Assembly: GCA_028117185.1 (NCBI GenBank)
Contig: JAOHHD010000008.1
Location: 1-50,147 of the forward strand
Length of the DNA stretch: 50,147 nucleotides
DNA from: Luminiphilus sp.
GTDB taxonomy: Bacteria > Pseudomonadota > Gammaproteobacteria > Pseudomonadales > Halieaceae
Direction: 5' to 3'
This document shows, in pieces, positions 1-8,735 of this stretch. How positions within the stretch are numbered: the stretch's first letter is position 1; every line of letters starts with the position of its first letter. Under the pieces are notes generated by a model. That model ran no database searches. It worked only from the letters and a program-made list of their open reading frames with translations, and was not told the origin of the DNA. A program made the translations under genes and the position numbers.

Positions 1-489
1 ATCGCGACGATCGAAGACACCACGACAGAGATGTGGCGACGTGTGATGTCCATCCATCTCGATGCCACGTTTTGGGGATGTCAGTCGGCGATTAAACTCA
101 TGAAGCAAACTGGCGGGGGCTCCATCGTCAATATGTCTTCCACGGCAGCACTGATTGGACTGGGGCCGTATCTCGCTTATTCCGCGGCGAAAGGCGGCAT
201 TCGCTCCATGACCAAATCTATTGCTATTCATAGCCGACAGGCGGGACTCGGCGTGCGCTGTAATTCAGTGCACCCGGGATCTATTAGCACACCCATGGTG
301 CACACAGCGCTCAAAACGTTGATGGGCACTGACTTACTCGCCGAAGAAGATCCAGAAAAGACACGTAAGGCACTGGGTATCGGTGAGCCAGACGATGTGG
401 CGCAGATGATCGTGTATTTGATGTCGGATGAATCGAAACATGTCACCGGTACTGAGATGGTGATCGATAATGGCGACACGGTCATATAA
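1..489 (+). CDS. Short-chain dehydrogenase/reductase (SDR), 5' end outside window
   Basis: The reading frame is open from base 1, so the N-terminal NAD(P)-binding half (TGxxxGxG motif) lies upstream of the window. What is visible is the C-terminal part of a classical SDR: the GSIVNMSS strand carrying the catalytic Ser, followed by the YSAAK signature with catalytic Tyr and Lys, the NSVHPGSISTPMV loop after the active site, and the usual ending VTGTEMVIDNG. Family members oxidise or reduce hydroxyl/keto groups of steroids, terpenoids, sugars or acyl chains; the substrate cannot be told from this fragment. A VOC-fold gene follows about 35 bases downstream on the same strand, so the two may be co-transcribed. 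The first ATG in view (base 31) is internal and is not the true start. Confidence 0.9.
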   Translation: MATIEDTTTEMWRRVMSIHLDATFWGCQSAIKLMKQTGGGSIVNMSSTAALIGLGPYLAYSAAKGGIRSMTKSIAIHSRQAGLGVRCNSVHPGSISTPMVHTALKTLMGTDLLAEEDPEKTRKALGIGEPDDVAQMIVYLMSDESKHVTGTEMVIDNGDTVI

Positions 490-523
490 TCAATCAATTA
501 GTCTATTGGATGAGGACTCACTG

Positions 524-958
524 ATGCATATCACCGGCATGGTACACATCAATATCAACTGCAGTAATTTTCAAAAATCAAAAGTGTTTTACGAGATGCT
601 GGGATTCAAGGTGTACTGGCCAGTCCCCGAAACCAATACGACAGAAATTGCCAATGCGGTGGGCATGCCTAACTATCAGGTTGAGGGTGCCTTGATGGAA
701 CTACAAAATGCCCAGCAACGCATGGTAATTGATCTGCTCGAATGGAAATCGCCAAGAGATGACTCGCCACCCTACCCTAACCTGCATCGGCCAGGCCTAT
801 CGCGAGTGGCGTTAGCAAGTGCTGATATTGATGCCGATTATGCGTATTTAGTGGAACAGGGTGTGGAGGTCGTTTCGGCGCCCGTTAATGTCATCATGTC
901 CGAAACCAGCCACGCCCGCTTCTTCTGTTTCAAAGACCCCGACGGGACGTGCAGGTGA
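524..958 (+). CDS. VOC-family (glyoxalase/dioxygenase fold) protein, C-terminus apparently frameshifted
   Basis: The protein begins MHITGMVHININCSNF and shows the vicinal-oxygen-chelate pattern: a first beta strand with His, FYEMLGF as the first helix, and a second module opening LSRVALASADIDADY and ending FFCFKDPDG. The fold binds a metal in glyoxalases, extradiol dioxygenases and bleomycin-resistance proteins. Start chosen at 524 because GAGGAC lies just upstream; the frame is open from 470 and another ATG is at 539. In the usual VOC ending, DPDG is followed by a hydrophobic strand carrying the last metal-ligand Glu. Here the frame ends after DPDGTCR. One base back, from 949, the sequence reads VQVITAD and stops at 972, which looks like the missing strand. 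So either one base has been lost near 947-949 or the sequence has an error. The enzyme's substrate is unknown. Confidence 0.75.
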   Translation: MHITGMVHININCSNFQKSKVFYEMLGFKVYWPVPETNTTEIANAVGMPNYQVEGALMELQNAQQRMVIDLLEWKSPRDDSPPYPNLHRPGLSRVALASADIDADYAYLVEQGVEVVSAPVNVIMSETSHARFFCFKDPDGTCR

Positions 959-1016
959 TTACTGCGGATTAAGCGGTTAAGTTAATGCGTGAGCGCCACC
1001 TGTCAAAGACGCCGCA

Positions 1017-1574
1017 TTATTCTGTCGCAGATCTGGCTGCAAATTCGGCATAAGCCTTTGCGGTGCCCTTCGCCATCTTATCGCCATCGAAAGGGATCGA
1101 CATTTCAGGCGTAAACTCGAGCACAATTCGCTCTGGCGTGTCTAAAAACTTCACAAACAAATCGGGATCTAACCCCATGGTGAAGTCGTTATCTGAATCC
1201 TGAACTTGCGCCATACCCATTGCCAGCAAGTTGTACATCCAAAGCTTGGTCTCACGATCATCATGAATCACCGTATGCCCCTTATAGGTGACGGTTTTGC
1301 CACCCCCCATATGCGTGCCCTTGCTCGACATCACCACTGCCGAACGTCCATCTCGGGCAATTGCCTTAATGCGCACCCGCTCACGGGTGGCCGTCATCCA
1401 GATCTTGCCGTCTACTGGCACATAAGCGCTGGTCACCCCAAGCGGGTGTCCCGCTTTGTTGGCCCAGCAGAACGTGCACTCTCCCGCACACTTGATCAGC
1501 TCCTGCTCGCGCTCAGGATCGAGACGGTATTGCTTCACATCGTCATAGTTCGTTTTTTGCTCGGACATGCTCAT
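1017..1574 (-). CDS. Pyridoxamine 5'-phosphate oxidase-like (PPOX/FMN-binding split barrel) protein
   Basis: This 185-residue protein has the split-barrel flavoprotein pattern: an N-terminal helix, then a strand ending in GHPLGVTSAYVPVDG followed by KIWMTATRERVRIKAIARDGRSAVV, which is the R-x-K phosphate/FMN-binding region typical of PPOX-like proteins. Such proteins bind FMN, F420 or heme and are not necessarily vitamin B6 enzymes; the role here is not known. It is transcribed away from the TetR gene at 1854, leaving a shared intergenic region of about 280 bases. A second Met codon two residues in (1568) is an alternative start. An unusual Cys-rich stretch, CAGECTFCW, lies near the N-terminus (about residues 29-37) and could bind a metal or be structural. 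Confidence 0.75.
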   Translation of the reverse strand: MSMSEQKTNYDDVKQYRLDPEREQELIKCAGECTFCWANKAGHPLGVTSAYVPVDGKIWMTATRERVRIKAIARDGRSAVVMSSKGTHMGGGKTVTYKGHTVIHDDRETKLWMYNLLAMGMAQVQDSDNDFTMGLDPDLFVKFLDTPERIVLEFTPEMSIPFDGDKMAKGTAKAYAEFAARSATE

Positions 1575-1811
1575 GATTCCTTTTACAACCGTGAAATGGA
1601 TATCAAACGCCAGAATACAATGTTTACAACCTTAAATTTGAGGCGTGTGCGGCGCAAGCGCAAGCATACTGGATTGATCCGCTGAAGTCGGCGGTGAGGA
1701 CAGCGTTGCGCTCACACTACCTTGATTGCTATGACCTGACAGTCAGCCAATCACCGCCTTTCCTCGCCAGGCCTTCGCGCCAATGCAAAAACCCCTTGCA
1801 AAATTTACAGA

Positions 1812-1830
1812 GTCGTGTAATTTTCACGAC
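1812..1830. promoter_or_regulatory. Dyad GTCGTG-N7-CACGAC, candidate TetR operator
   Basis: Perfect 6-bp inverted repeat, arms at 1812-1817 and 1825-1830, lying 24 bases before the TetR-type gene and in the region shared with the divergent PPOX gene. TetR-family repressors commonly bind such dyads and autoregulate. The placement and symmetry are seen; the binding is inferred. Confidence 0.45.
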
Positions 1831-1853
1831 ACAAGAATAAAGCGCGTCAAAAA

Positions 1854-2531
1854 ATGAGAGCAAGCAGGGGCAAATACGCATCTCCCGTTCAACAAGAACG
1901 CAAGGCTCGTATTTTGGATGAGACACTCAAACTGCTCGAGCAGGAGCAGCCTGCTGACATCAGCATGGGACAAATTGCGACGTCAAGCGCCGTCAGCACC
2001 AAAACGCTCTACAACCTGTTTAACAATAGAACCACACTGTTTCTGGCTGCAGCGGCGAGAACGCGCGGCGATGCCGAAGCAAGCCCACCCGTAATTAACG
2101 CGGGCGGCGGCATCCAACGCATTATAGAACTCACGCGGAGCTCCATGGCGATCTTCAAACAGTCCCCGGAATTCATGAACTCGACTATGTCAGTGGTCTT
2201 GGGCATTAGTGCTGAGGAAGAAGCGGAACACGATCGCATCGGACACACAGAAAAATCGTTTTACGCGGCACTGCAGTCCGCTAAGAGAGAGGGTGACCTG
2301 ATCCCCGAGGCGGATTGCAGACAGATTGCTCAGCTACTCACTGCCAGCCAATGGGGTGTCACGCTTTTGTGGCAAAAAGGCCTAATATCACTAACAACAC
2401 TTGAAAATTTTGCGCTCGTAAAACATTGTAGCGATCTCATGCCATTTTGTGTGGCCGATAGAAAGCAATGGCTTGAAGGCTTAATGGCTGAAATACCGAA
2501 CAATGGCTGCGATAATGTAAAAAAAACATAA
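1854..2531 (+). CDS. TetR/AcrR-family transcriptional regulator
   Basis: A 225-residue protein with an N-terminal TetR DNA-binding domain: ERKARILDETLKLLEQE as helix 1, then a helix-turn-helix around residues 40-60 ending in the diagnostic TKTLYNLFNNRTTLF. The C-terminal 150 residues are the variable ligand-sensing all-helical domain. It lies immediately before the TonB-dependent receptor (about 100 bases) and divergent from the PPOX gene, so it most likely controls one or both in response to the transported compound. The dyad 24 bases upstream is a candidate autoregulatory site. No strong ribosome binding site is seen before this ATG, so a later start is possible, but the HTH would then be shortened. 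Ligand unknown. Confidence 0.85.
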   Translation: MRASRGKYASPVQQERKARILDETLKLLEQEQPADISMGQIATSSAVSTKTLYNLFNNRTTLFLAAAARTRGDAEASPPVINAGGGIQRIIELTRSSMAIFKQSPEFMNSTMSVVLGISAEEEAEHDRIGHTEKSFYAALQSAKREGDLIPEADCRQIAQLLTASQWGVTLLWQKGLISLTTLENFALVKHCSDLMPFCVADRKQWLEGLMAEIPNNGCDNVKKT

Positions 2532-2561
2532 GGGAATGTTAAAAGCAGTCTAAAAATCGAA

Positions 2562-2591
2562 TTGTAAAAACTCGAAGTAATAACGTACTAA
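2562..2591 (+). promoter_or_regulatory. Possible sigma70-type promoter for the TonB receptor
   Basis: TTGTAA at 2562-2567 and TACTAA at 2586-2591 are separated by 18 bases in an AT-rich leader 57 bases ahead of the receptor start. The match to consensus is modest, so this is a candidate only. Confidence 0.3.
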
Positions 2592-2647
2592 AAAGTAAAC
2601 ATAACAATTAACCGAAGAAGTAGTTCACCATGAGAGGGGTAGTCACA

Positions 2648-4876
2648 ATGATAAAACAGCATCACACGCGTTTAAGCAGAACTCCCAAGCGACTGTTAAC
2701 CGTCGCCTGCTCGGCCGCCATTGCGGCGGGTTTCAACAGCCTGCCAACCATCGCTCAAAACGAGCTGGCACTTGAAGAGGTCATCGTTTCAGCAACACGA
2801 CGCGATGAGTCTATTCAGGACGTTGCCGTATCGGTTGCGGCGATTACCAGAGAATTGGGGCAAGCGCAGGTGCGTCGACTCGAAGATCTCCAGACCTTCA
2901 GCCCCAGCACTTATATCCGACGCTATCCAGGCGCCGGTAGCGCTGCGTTTATTAACATTCGAGGCGTCGGCACCACTGACTACGACAAGAGTTTGGATCC
3001 GCCCATTGGCGTCATTATGGATGGCCTGTTTCTAGGCACCGCCAGCGGCGTACTGATGCAGAACTTCGACATTGAGCGTATCGAAATACTGCGCGGACCA
3101 CAGGGCACCCTGTTTGGTAAGAACACTACCGGGGGCTTGATCAATATCACCCGTGGTGCGGTTACTATGGAGTGGGGCGGCGACGTGAGCGTTGCGGTTG
3201 ATGAGCATGGTCGTGAAGACGTCAAAGGCGTTGTGAACGTGCCGCTCATCGAAGACAAACTCGGCGTCAAGCTGTTTGGTGCTCAGATCAAGAGCGACGG
3301 CTGGATGTACAACACGACGCTGAATCAAGACGTTGGCGGCGACGACATTGTCACCTACGGTTTTGCCATGAAGTGGCAGCCCAGCGATAACTTTGATCTC
3401 AAGTGGCACTACGAGAAAATGAAGGATCAGAGCGATCAGGGTGGCTACGTTAATACTAACGATGCAACCGATCTGACTTGTGTGATTTACAACCAGTGCT
3501 TCAGCAATAGCACGGATAATGAGACACAAAACTCATCGGATGGCACCAACTTCAGTGATAACGAGTACGACACCAATATCCTGACTGCCAACTGGCAGCT
3601 GAATGACGGTCTGTTGCTGACCTACATCGGCGGCTTCCGAGATCAGGACGAGCAGAACATGCAGGACTTTGACGGCTCATCTGCCCCAATGCTTCGCATG
3701 AACTTCTTCAACGAGTGGGAGCAGACATCGCATGAGTTGCGTTTGAGCAGTACCTCAGACGGCCCTTTCCAATTCATCGCCGGCTTGTACTCTTTCGATG
3801 TTGACTACGAGCAAGTATGGGACGTCTACGATTTGTTCACCACGCTAGGCCTTGCGCCCACCTTTGATCACGCAAGCAGTAACGGTCAGTCGCAAGAAAC
3901 CGAGTCGATTGCAGCGTTCTTCTCCATGGACTACGACTTCAACGATGCTTGGACGTTAACTGTCGGTGGACGTTACACCAAAGAAGAAAAAGCGCTCATT
4001 GGCGGTAATGCTGGCGTCGTATACCTGCCGGGCACAGATCCTCGCCCAGCGCTGGTTGACCCACAGCCCTATGCTGACGAATGGTCAGAGTTTACGCCAA
4101 GTGCTTCGCTTAAGTGGCACGTTAACGATGACACCATGATATGGGCGTCATACGCTGAAGGCTTTAAGAGCGGGGGGTTCTTCGGACGACAAGCCGACTT
4201 TAACATCTCGCCCACTTTTGAGCCCGAGTTCGTCACGAACTACGAGTTGGGTATGAAGAAGACAATGCTTGATGGCAGACTCACCTTCAACCCGACCGTT
4301 TTCTTTAGTGACTATGAGGATAAGCAAGAATCGATCCTGATTCCTGTCGACCTCACCAACGTCGCGACGGTCGTTCGTAACGCATCGACACAAGAGATAT
4401 TTGGTGTCGAACTCGAAATGAGTTTTAAAATCACCGAACAGTGGTATCTGCGTGGTAGCTACGGCTACATCGATGCCGAATACGACGAGTACTTCGCGGA
4501 CCTCAATGGCGATAAAATCATCACTGATAACTCGGGGCTGGTGCCACGAAATGTGCCAGAGAACACGTTTGGTCTGAGCACCACTTACACGGCTGATATT
4601 GGACCGGGCTCGCTACAAAGCTCGCTCTCGTTCCGATACCGTGACGCGGTTGAGCATGCTCCAGACAATGATCCTATCGGAAGCATGGACAGCATTACCG
4701 ATCTCAGCGGTCAGATCAGTTACTTGTGGGGAGACAACCGCTACCGTCTGTCGGTCTATGGTAAGAACTTGACTGACAAGCAGGAACTGGCGCAAGCGAC
4801 CATCCACCCGCTGATTACTCGCGGCTGGTACAACCCACCCAGAACCATCGGTGCGGAGTTTGCGATCTCGTTCTGA
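2648..4876 (+). CDS. TonB-dependent outer-membrane receptor
   Basis: This 742-residue protein has a signal peptide (basic N-region RLSRTPKRLL, then VACSAAIAAGFNSLPTIAQ) and then the plug domain: LEEVIVSATRRDESIQDV, the GVGTTDYD segment and ERIEILRGPQGTLFGKNTTGG, a hallmark of the family. The rest is a 22-strand-type barrel ending in the GAEFAISF outer-membrane sorting motif with terminal Phe. I chose ATG 2648 rather than 2630 because GAGAGGGG lies 8 bases before it and the signal peptide starts there. Receptors of this kind (the large TonB class with an EVIVSATRR plug start) import siderophores, vitamins, glycans or hydrophobic carbon sources. With oxidative enzymes around and a TetR gene upstream, a terpenoid, aromatic or steroid-like substrate is plausible but not proven. 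A strong terminator follows. Confidence 0.93.
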   Translation: MIKQHHTRLSRTPKRLLTVACSAAIAAGFNSLPTIAQNELALEEVIVSATRRDESIQDVAVSVAAITRELGQAQVRRLEDLQTFSPSTYIRRYPGAGSAAFINIRGVGTTDYDKSLDPPIGVIMDGLFLGTASGVLMQNFDIERIEILRGPQGTLFGKNTTGGLINITRGAVTMEWGGDVSVAVDEHGREDVKGVVNVPLIEDKLGVKLFGAQIKSDGWMYNTTLNQDVGGDDIVTYGFAMKWQPSDNFDLKWHYEKMKDQSDQGGYVNTNDATDLTCVIYNQCFSNSTDNETQNSSDGTNFSDNEYDTNILTANWQLNDGLLLTYIGGFRDQDEQNMQDFDGSSAPMLRMNFFNEWEQTSHELRLSSTSDGPFQFIAGLYSFDVDYEQVWDVYDLFTTLGLAPTFDHASSNGQSQETESIAAFFSMDYDFNDAWTLTVGGRYTKEEKALIGGNAGVVYLPGTDPRPALVDPQPYADEWSEFTPSASLKWHVNDDTMIWASYAEGFKSGGFFGRQADFNISPTFEPEFVTNYELGMKKTMLDGRLTFNPTVFFSDYEDKQESILIPVDLTNVATVVRNASTQEIFGVELEMSFKITEQWYLRGSYGYIDAEYDEYFADLNGDKIITDNSGLVPRNVPENTFGLSTTYTADIGPGSLQSSLSFRYRDAVEHAPDNDPIGSMDSITDLSGQISYLWGDNRYRLSVYGKNLTDKQELAQATIHPLITRGWYNPPRTIGAEFAISF

Positions 4877-4900
4877 GAAACAAACTAGCAATAAAACCAA

Positions 4901-4924
4901 AAGGGGGCGCAAGCCCCCTTTTTT
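4901..4924 (+). terminator. Rho-independent terminator after the TonB receptor
   Basis: An 8-bp perfect stem (AAGGGGGC pairing with GCCCCCTT), GCAA tetraloop at 4909-4912 and a T run to 4924, starting 24 bases after the receptor stop. It is a textbook intrinsic terminator and separates the receptor from the FAD enzyme downstream. Confidence 0.95.
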
Positions 4925-5032
4925 ATGGTTTGCCCACACGATAATAAGACAGTGTAAAGTGGAGCGACCTGCGCCGCAGTCAGCCCATAGCGCTATGATT
5001 GAACCCATAACCCGTCAGGAAATCCTGCCCTC

Positions 5033-6865
5033 ATGAAAGAGATCACGCGACGCAACTTTGTCAACGGATCGGTAGTAGCGCTTGGCGCAACTGCCCTACC
5101 CGTTTCTCTGACGACTGCATTGACTGCAGATCCCACAACGTACCCACCTGCCCTAACAGGCCTCAGGGGTAACCACCCCGGCGCGAATACGTATGCGCAT
5201 GCCCGCGCATGGCAGAGTGATTTCAGCGCCGGCACGGTCATTGATACAACCGAATCCTATGATCTGGTCATCGTCGGTGCCGGGCTGAGCGGTCTTGCCG
5301 CCGCTTTTTTCTATCGACAAGCGCACGGACCCGACAAAAAAATTCTAATCCTGGATAACCACGACGACTTCGGTGGCCACGCCAAACGCAATGAACACAA
5401 CGTAGATGGCCGCCAACTGATTACTTATGGCGGTTCGCAAACCCTGGTCGAGCCCCACAATGCAGGACCAGAAATCAAAACCCTATTTGAGGGCATTGGC
5501 ATTGATCTTAAGCGCTTCGACACCGCTTTTGACCTCAGCTTTTTTGGCGGGCATGGCTTAGGTGCCACCACGTTTTTCAACGAACAAGCGTTTGGTCGTA
5601 ATACCCTAGTGCGCCACCCCTTTTGCAATTACTACAACTATATAGAGGGCCTCCCCGGTGCAGCCATTTCTGATGAGCAAGCCGTTGCTCAAACTCCCCT
5701 GAGCGAGCGTGGCAAAACGCAGTTACTGCGAGTCCTCAAGGGCGGGTTGCAGGCACTGAATGTTGCACCTGAAGATCTTGCTGATTACCTCGAGACTCAC
5801 AACTATTTTGACTACCTTACGCAAACCCTCGGTGTAGATGATCCTCTGGTACTGCAGATGGCCAGGCACTCGGGTATCGACTGGTCAAATGCCAGTACAG
5901 AACTACTCACCATCGAAGAGGCAAAAGCCTGCGGTGCACTGGGTTTTGCACCTGTGGCGACGTACGATGAAGACCATCCTTATATCCATCATTTTCCCGA
6001 TGGTAATGCAGGAGTGGCACGCGCGCTGGTGAAATACCTCGTGCCGGCTGTTGCCGAGGGCACGACGGCAGAATCCTTAGTCACTGCGACCTTTGACTAC
6101 GAACAGCTCGACCGCTCACCCAACACCACGCGGATTAGACTCAACAGCACCGTGGTGGACGTTCACCACGCCGATATGACGACCGATTCTGACCAAGTAG
6201 TGATCCACTACATGCAGGGTAATCAAGCGTACAAAATTAGGGCCGGCCATGTTGTGATGGCCTGTTACAACGCGATGATCCCCCACATTGTGACCGATCT
6301 ACCCGAGCAGCAAGCGGCGGCGCTCGGACAACAAATGAAAAGTCCGTTGATCTACACCACGGTGGGATTGCGCCAGTGGCGGGCATTCAAAGAGCACGGT
6401 ATTGGCCTCGCCATGTCGCCGGGCAATATGCATCAAACCGTCTTCATGGACTTTCCCGTGAGCTTAGGGGGATATCGCTATACCCAAGGGCCCAACGATC
6501 CCTGCGTCATCCAAATGATTAGCTGCCCCTATGGTGAAGTGCTTGGAAGACCCCGAGCAGAGCAATACCGCGAGGCGCGCTACCAGATGCTGGGCACGCC
6601 ATTTGCAACATACGAGGAAGAAGTACGTAGCCATCTCAGCGGTATGCTGTCTTCTAACTCCTTCGACTTTGATCGTGACGTCGCGAGCCTCACGGTTAAC
6701 CGCTGGGCACACGGTTATGCCGTTGCGGGCCCAGGGAACTCAGTGGCGATAGGGAGACAACCCCATGGTCGCATTACGATTGCCAACTCAGACTCCGCAT
6801 CAGAGGCCGACGCGATTGCCGCTATGGCAATGGGCTATCGTGCTGTAACAGAGTTATCCGTTTAA
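5033..6865 (+). CDS. Periplasmic FAD-dependent amine oxidase-like protein (spermidine dehydrogenase-like)
   Basis: 610 residues. The N-terminus MKEITRRNFVNGSVVALGATALP carries a twin-arginine (RRNF) export signal, so the folded flavoprotein probably goes to the periplasm. At residues 78-90 is the dinucleotide-binding motif VIVGAGLSGLAAA, followed by ILILDNHDDFGGHAKRN, an arrangement typical of the SpdH-type spermidine dehydrogenase family; a second FAD-contact region lies at the C-terminus (AIGRQPHGRITIANSDS, with the usual EADAIAAMAMGYRAV helix). CAGGAAA precedes the ATG. The family oxidises polyamines or related amines, but it is broad and the substrate here is not shown by the sequence. 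It is separated from the receptor by a terminator, so it has its own promoter, and it converges on the serine hydrolase downstream. Confidence 0.8.
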   Translation: MKEITRRNFVNGSVVALGATALPVSLTTALTADPTTYPPALTGLRGNHPGANTYAHARAWQSDFSAGTVIDTTESYDLVIVGAGLSGLAAAFFYRQAHGPDKKILILDNHDDFGGHAKRNEHNVDGRQLITYGGSQTLVEPHNAGPEIKTLFEGIGIDLKRFDTAFDLSFFGGHGLGATTFFNEQAFGRNTLVRHPFCNYYNYIEGLPGAAISDEQAVAQTPLSERGKTQLLRVLKGGLQALNVAPEDLADYLETHNYFDYLTQTLGVDDPLVLQMARHSGIDWSNASTELLTIEEAKACGALGFAPVATYDEDHPYIHHFPDGNAGVARALVKYLVPAVAEGTTAESLVTATFDYEQLDRSPNTTRIRLNSTVVDVHHADMTTDSDQVVIHYMQGNQAYKIRAGHVVMACYNAMIPHIVTDLPEQQAAALGQQMKSPLIYTTVGLRQWRAFKEHGIGLAMSPGNMHQTVFMDFPVSLGGYRYTQGPNDPCVIQMISCPYGEVLGRPRAEQYREARYQMLGTPFATYEEEVRSHLSGMLSSNSFDFDRDVASLTVNRWAHGYAVAGPGNSVAIGRQPHGRITIANSDSASEADAIAAMAMGYRAVTELSV

Positions 6866-6940
6866 GGCCTGACGCTCAGGATACGATCATTACAACGTGG
6901 CGAGAGCCGTTGTGGCGTCAGTGATCAACGGGGGTCCCTG

Positions 6941-8452
6941 TTACATCTGTTTATCTGGCACCGCCTGTAAGAGGAGTTTCATCCCTTCTTCTTTTACTGA
7001 CTGCCAGATTGTTTCACCGGCTGAGTGCCCCAGTCGAACCACCACCAAATCCTTTGACGGCATCATCACCGCCATCTGACCACCAGCGCCGAGCATGCTG
7101 TAAACAGCGCTCGGTGCACGGTCGTAAGTAGCCCCCTCCAACCAAAAGAAACCACCATGGAACGGAAGACCATCAGCTTGCCACGCAGGCGCCACCGAAC
7201 TGACAAAGTCTGAAAATCCCTCGGGTAGCACGCGCTCGCCATGGGCTACCCCCTTGTTCAGGTATAAATTGCCGAGCCGTGCCCAGTCTCGAGCTGTGCC
7301 CAAATCAGAACCCTGCAACAAGATATTGCCATATGGATCGGTCTGAAAGACCAGATTCCGGATGCCGATCTTATCGAACAGCGCAGTTTGCGGAAACTGA
7401 TGGTAGTCATCACCCCGCCCCTCTACTGCCAGACGGATCAAGTAATTGATGAGCACCGGGTCACAGTTGCGATAGCGGCCCACGGTATTGGGCGGCCATT
7501 GCTGAGGTCGATTGGCAGCGTAGGCAAAAGAATCCACAGTACCGGTATACAAATAATGATGGTCGAAGTAATCGATACTGCTATTAACCTCTGGATCGTA
7601 GGGTGAGGGGCAACGCAAGCCACTCGACATCCGCAAAATATCTTGGATCTGAATCGCTTGGCGAGGGTCTCCCGCTGCTTGCCATTCGGGAATCGGCGCC
7701 GGTTGGTTCAGTACATACTCTCCTTGCTGAATCAGCACGCCCAATAAGGTAGCAGTCAGGCTTTTGCCCATGGACCAACTCTCTAGCGGCATATGGGGAT
7801 GTATGCCCGCCCCATATCGCTCTGAGACGATCTGACCCTGCACAGTCACAACGGTTGCGGCAGACATTGCGCCCTGTGTAAAAAATACGTCGAGAGCGGC
7901 ATCCAATTTTGCCAAATCGACGCCTTCTACTGGCGGGGCCTGCGATGGGCTGCCTCCCATCGGCCACGGTGTCGCGGCCGCATCGGCCAGCCCAGTCTCA
8001 ATAATCGGTGGTTCAAAATAAGGCGACGACTCACCAATAGGCAGTGGGACGCAACCCAGATCACCGATGTATCGGGCGACTCGCACGATGCCCGTATCAG
8101 TGGTTACCGTGACTGTCATGGCCTCTTGGTCGATAGCCGTGTCACGAATATTGTGACGCTTCTCAGGAGGCGAGGTAAAGAAGCCGACATTTTTTGCCGC
8201 AAAATCGGCCTCTAAACCCGATACAAAAACTGCCGAACAGAGCACGCGAGCGAATCCCATCGCATAGTGTGATGCTGGATCGCCCGGAGTCGCAGCGAGT
8301 GCCGAGTCCAACTCGAGTCGCTGCCCACGTTCTGCCACCGCCTCAGTCGCGCTTACCTCAGGGATATGGTTTGGTGATACCGATGGTCCTTGCCATCCGG
8401 CACAAGACCCTACTGCCAGCAAAGCACACATCACTGCAGCCTGTCGGATCAT
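6941..8452 (-). CDS. Lipoprotein serine hydrolase of the beta-lactamase (class C-like) family
   Basis: I start this at ATG 8452 (503 residues), because GGAG sits 8 bases upstream and the N-terminus MIRQAAVMCALLAVGSCAG is then a lipoprotein signal with the lipobox VGSC; the frame is open for a further 40 codons upstream without a signal-like start. The catalytic SxxK motif is SMGK (in ESWSMGKSLTATLLG), the YxN motif is YRN in GRYRNCD, and the third box region is HGGFFWLEG followed by GAGGQMAVMMPSKDLVVVRLG. This is the pattern of beta-lactamase-related esterases, 6-aminohexanoate-dimer hydrolases and D-aminopeptidases; the substrate is not predictable and resistance should not be assumed. The N-terminal 180 residues are an extra domain not recognised. 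It is convergent with the flavoprotein gene. Confidence 0.85.
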   Translation of the reverse strand: MIRQAAVMCALLAVGSCAGWQGPSVSPNHIPEVSATEAVAERGQRLELDSALAATPGDPASHYAMGFARVLCSAVFVSGLEADFAAKNVGFFTSPPEKRHNIRDTAIDQEAMTVTVTTDTGIVRVARYIGDLGCVPLPIGESSPYFEPPIIETGLADAAATPWPMGGSPSQAPPVEGVDLAKLDAALDVFFTQGAMSAATVVTVQGQIVSERYGAGIHPHMPLESWSMGKSLTATLLGVLIQQGEYVLNQPAPIPEWQAAGDPRQAIQIQDILRMSSGLRCPSPYDPEVNSSIDYFDHHYLYTGTVDSFAYAANRPQQWPPNTVGRYRNCDPVLINYLIRLAVEGRGDDYHQFPQTALFDKIGIRNLVFQTDPYGNILLQGSDLGTARDWARLGNLYLNKGVAHGERVLPEGFSDFVSSVAPAWQADGLPFHGGFFWLEGATYDRAPSAVYSMLGAGGQMAVMMPSKDLVVVRLGHSAGETIWQSVKEEGMKLLLQAVPDKQM

Positions 8453-8735
8453 CTCTCGACTCCACATCAATATAGACCGAGCGGGGTCGATGCACCTCAC
8501 CCATGGCAAGATAGTCGCTACCGGACACACCCTATAGCCGGCCCTAACTTGGCGCCAGCGCAAATCACCCACTCCGCGCCGACGCTAAAGACGGGTCTAC
8601 AGTAGGAAAACCATTCCGGCGAGGTGAGGTGACGTCCCGAGCTCGACGTCCGCTTTGTAGTGAGAGTGTAGCCCGACTCGCGCTGAGTCTCGACAGAAAC
8701 CTGTCAACCGCCGGGGCTCACTTCGACTTGAGTCG

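Noticed and set aside
1206..1685. Plus-strand ORF opposite the PPOX gene
   Set aside because: Antisense shadow of a clear coding frame, composition not protein-like.
6941..8452. Calling the serine hydrolase an antibiotic resistance beta-lactamase
   Set aside because: The motifs fit the broad beta-lactamase-related hydrolase superfamily and the context does not point to resistance.
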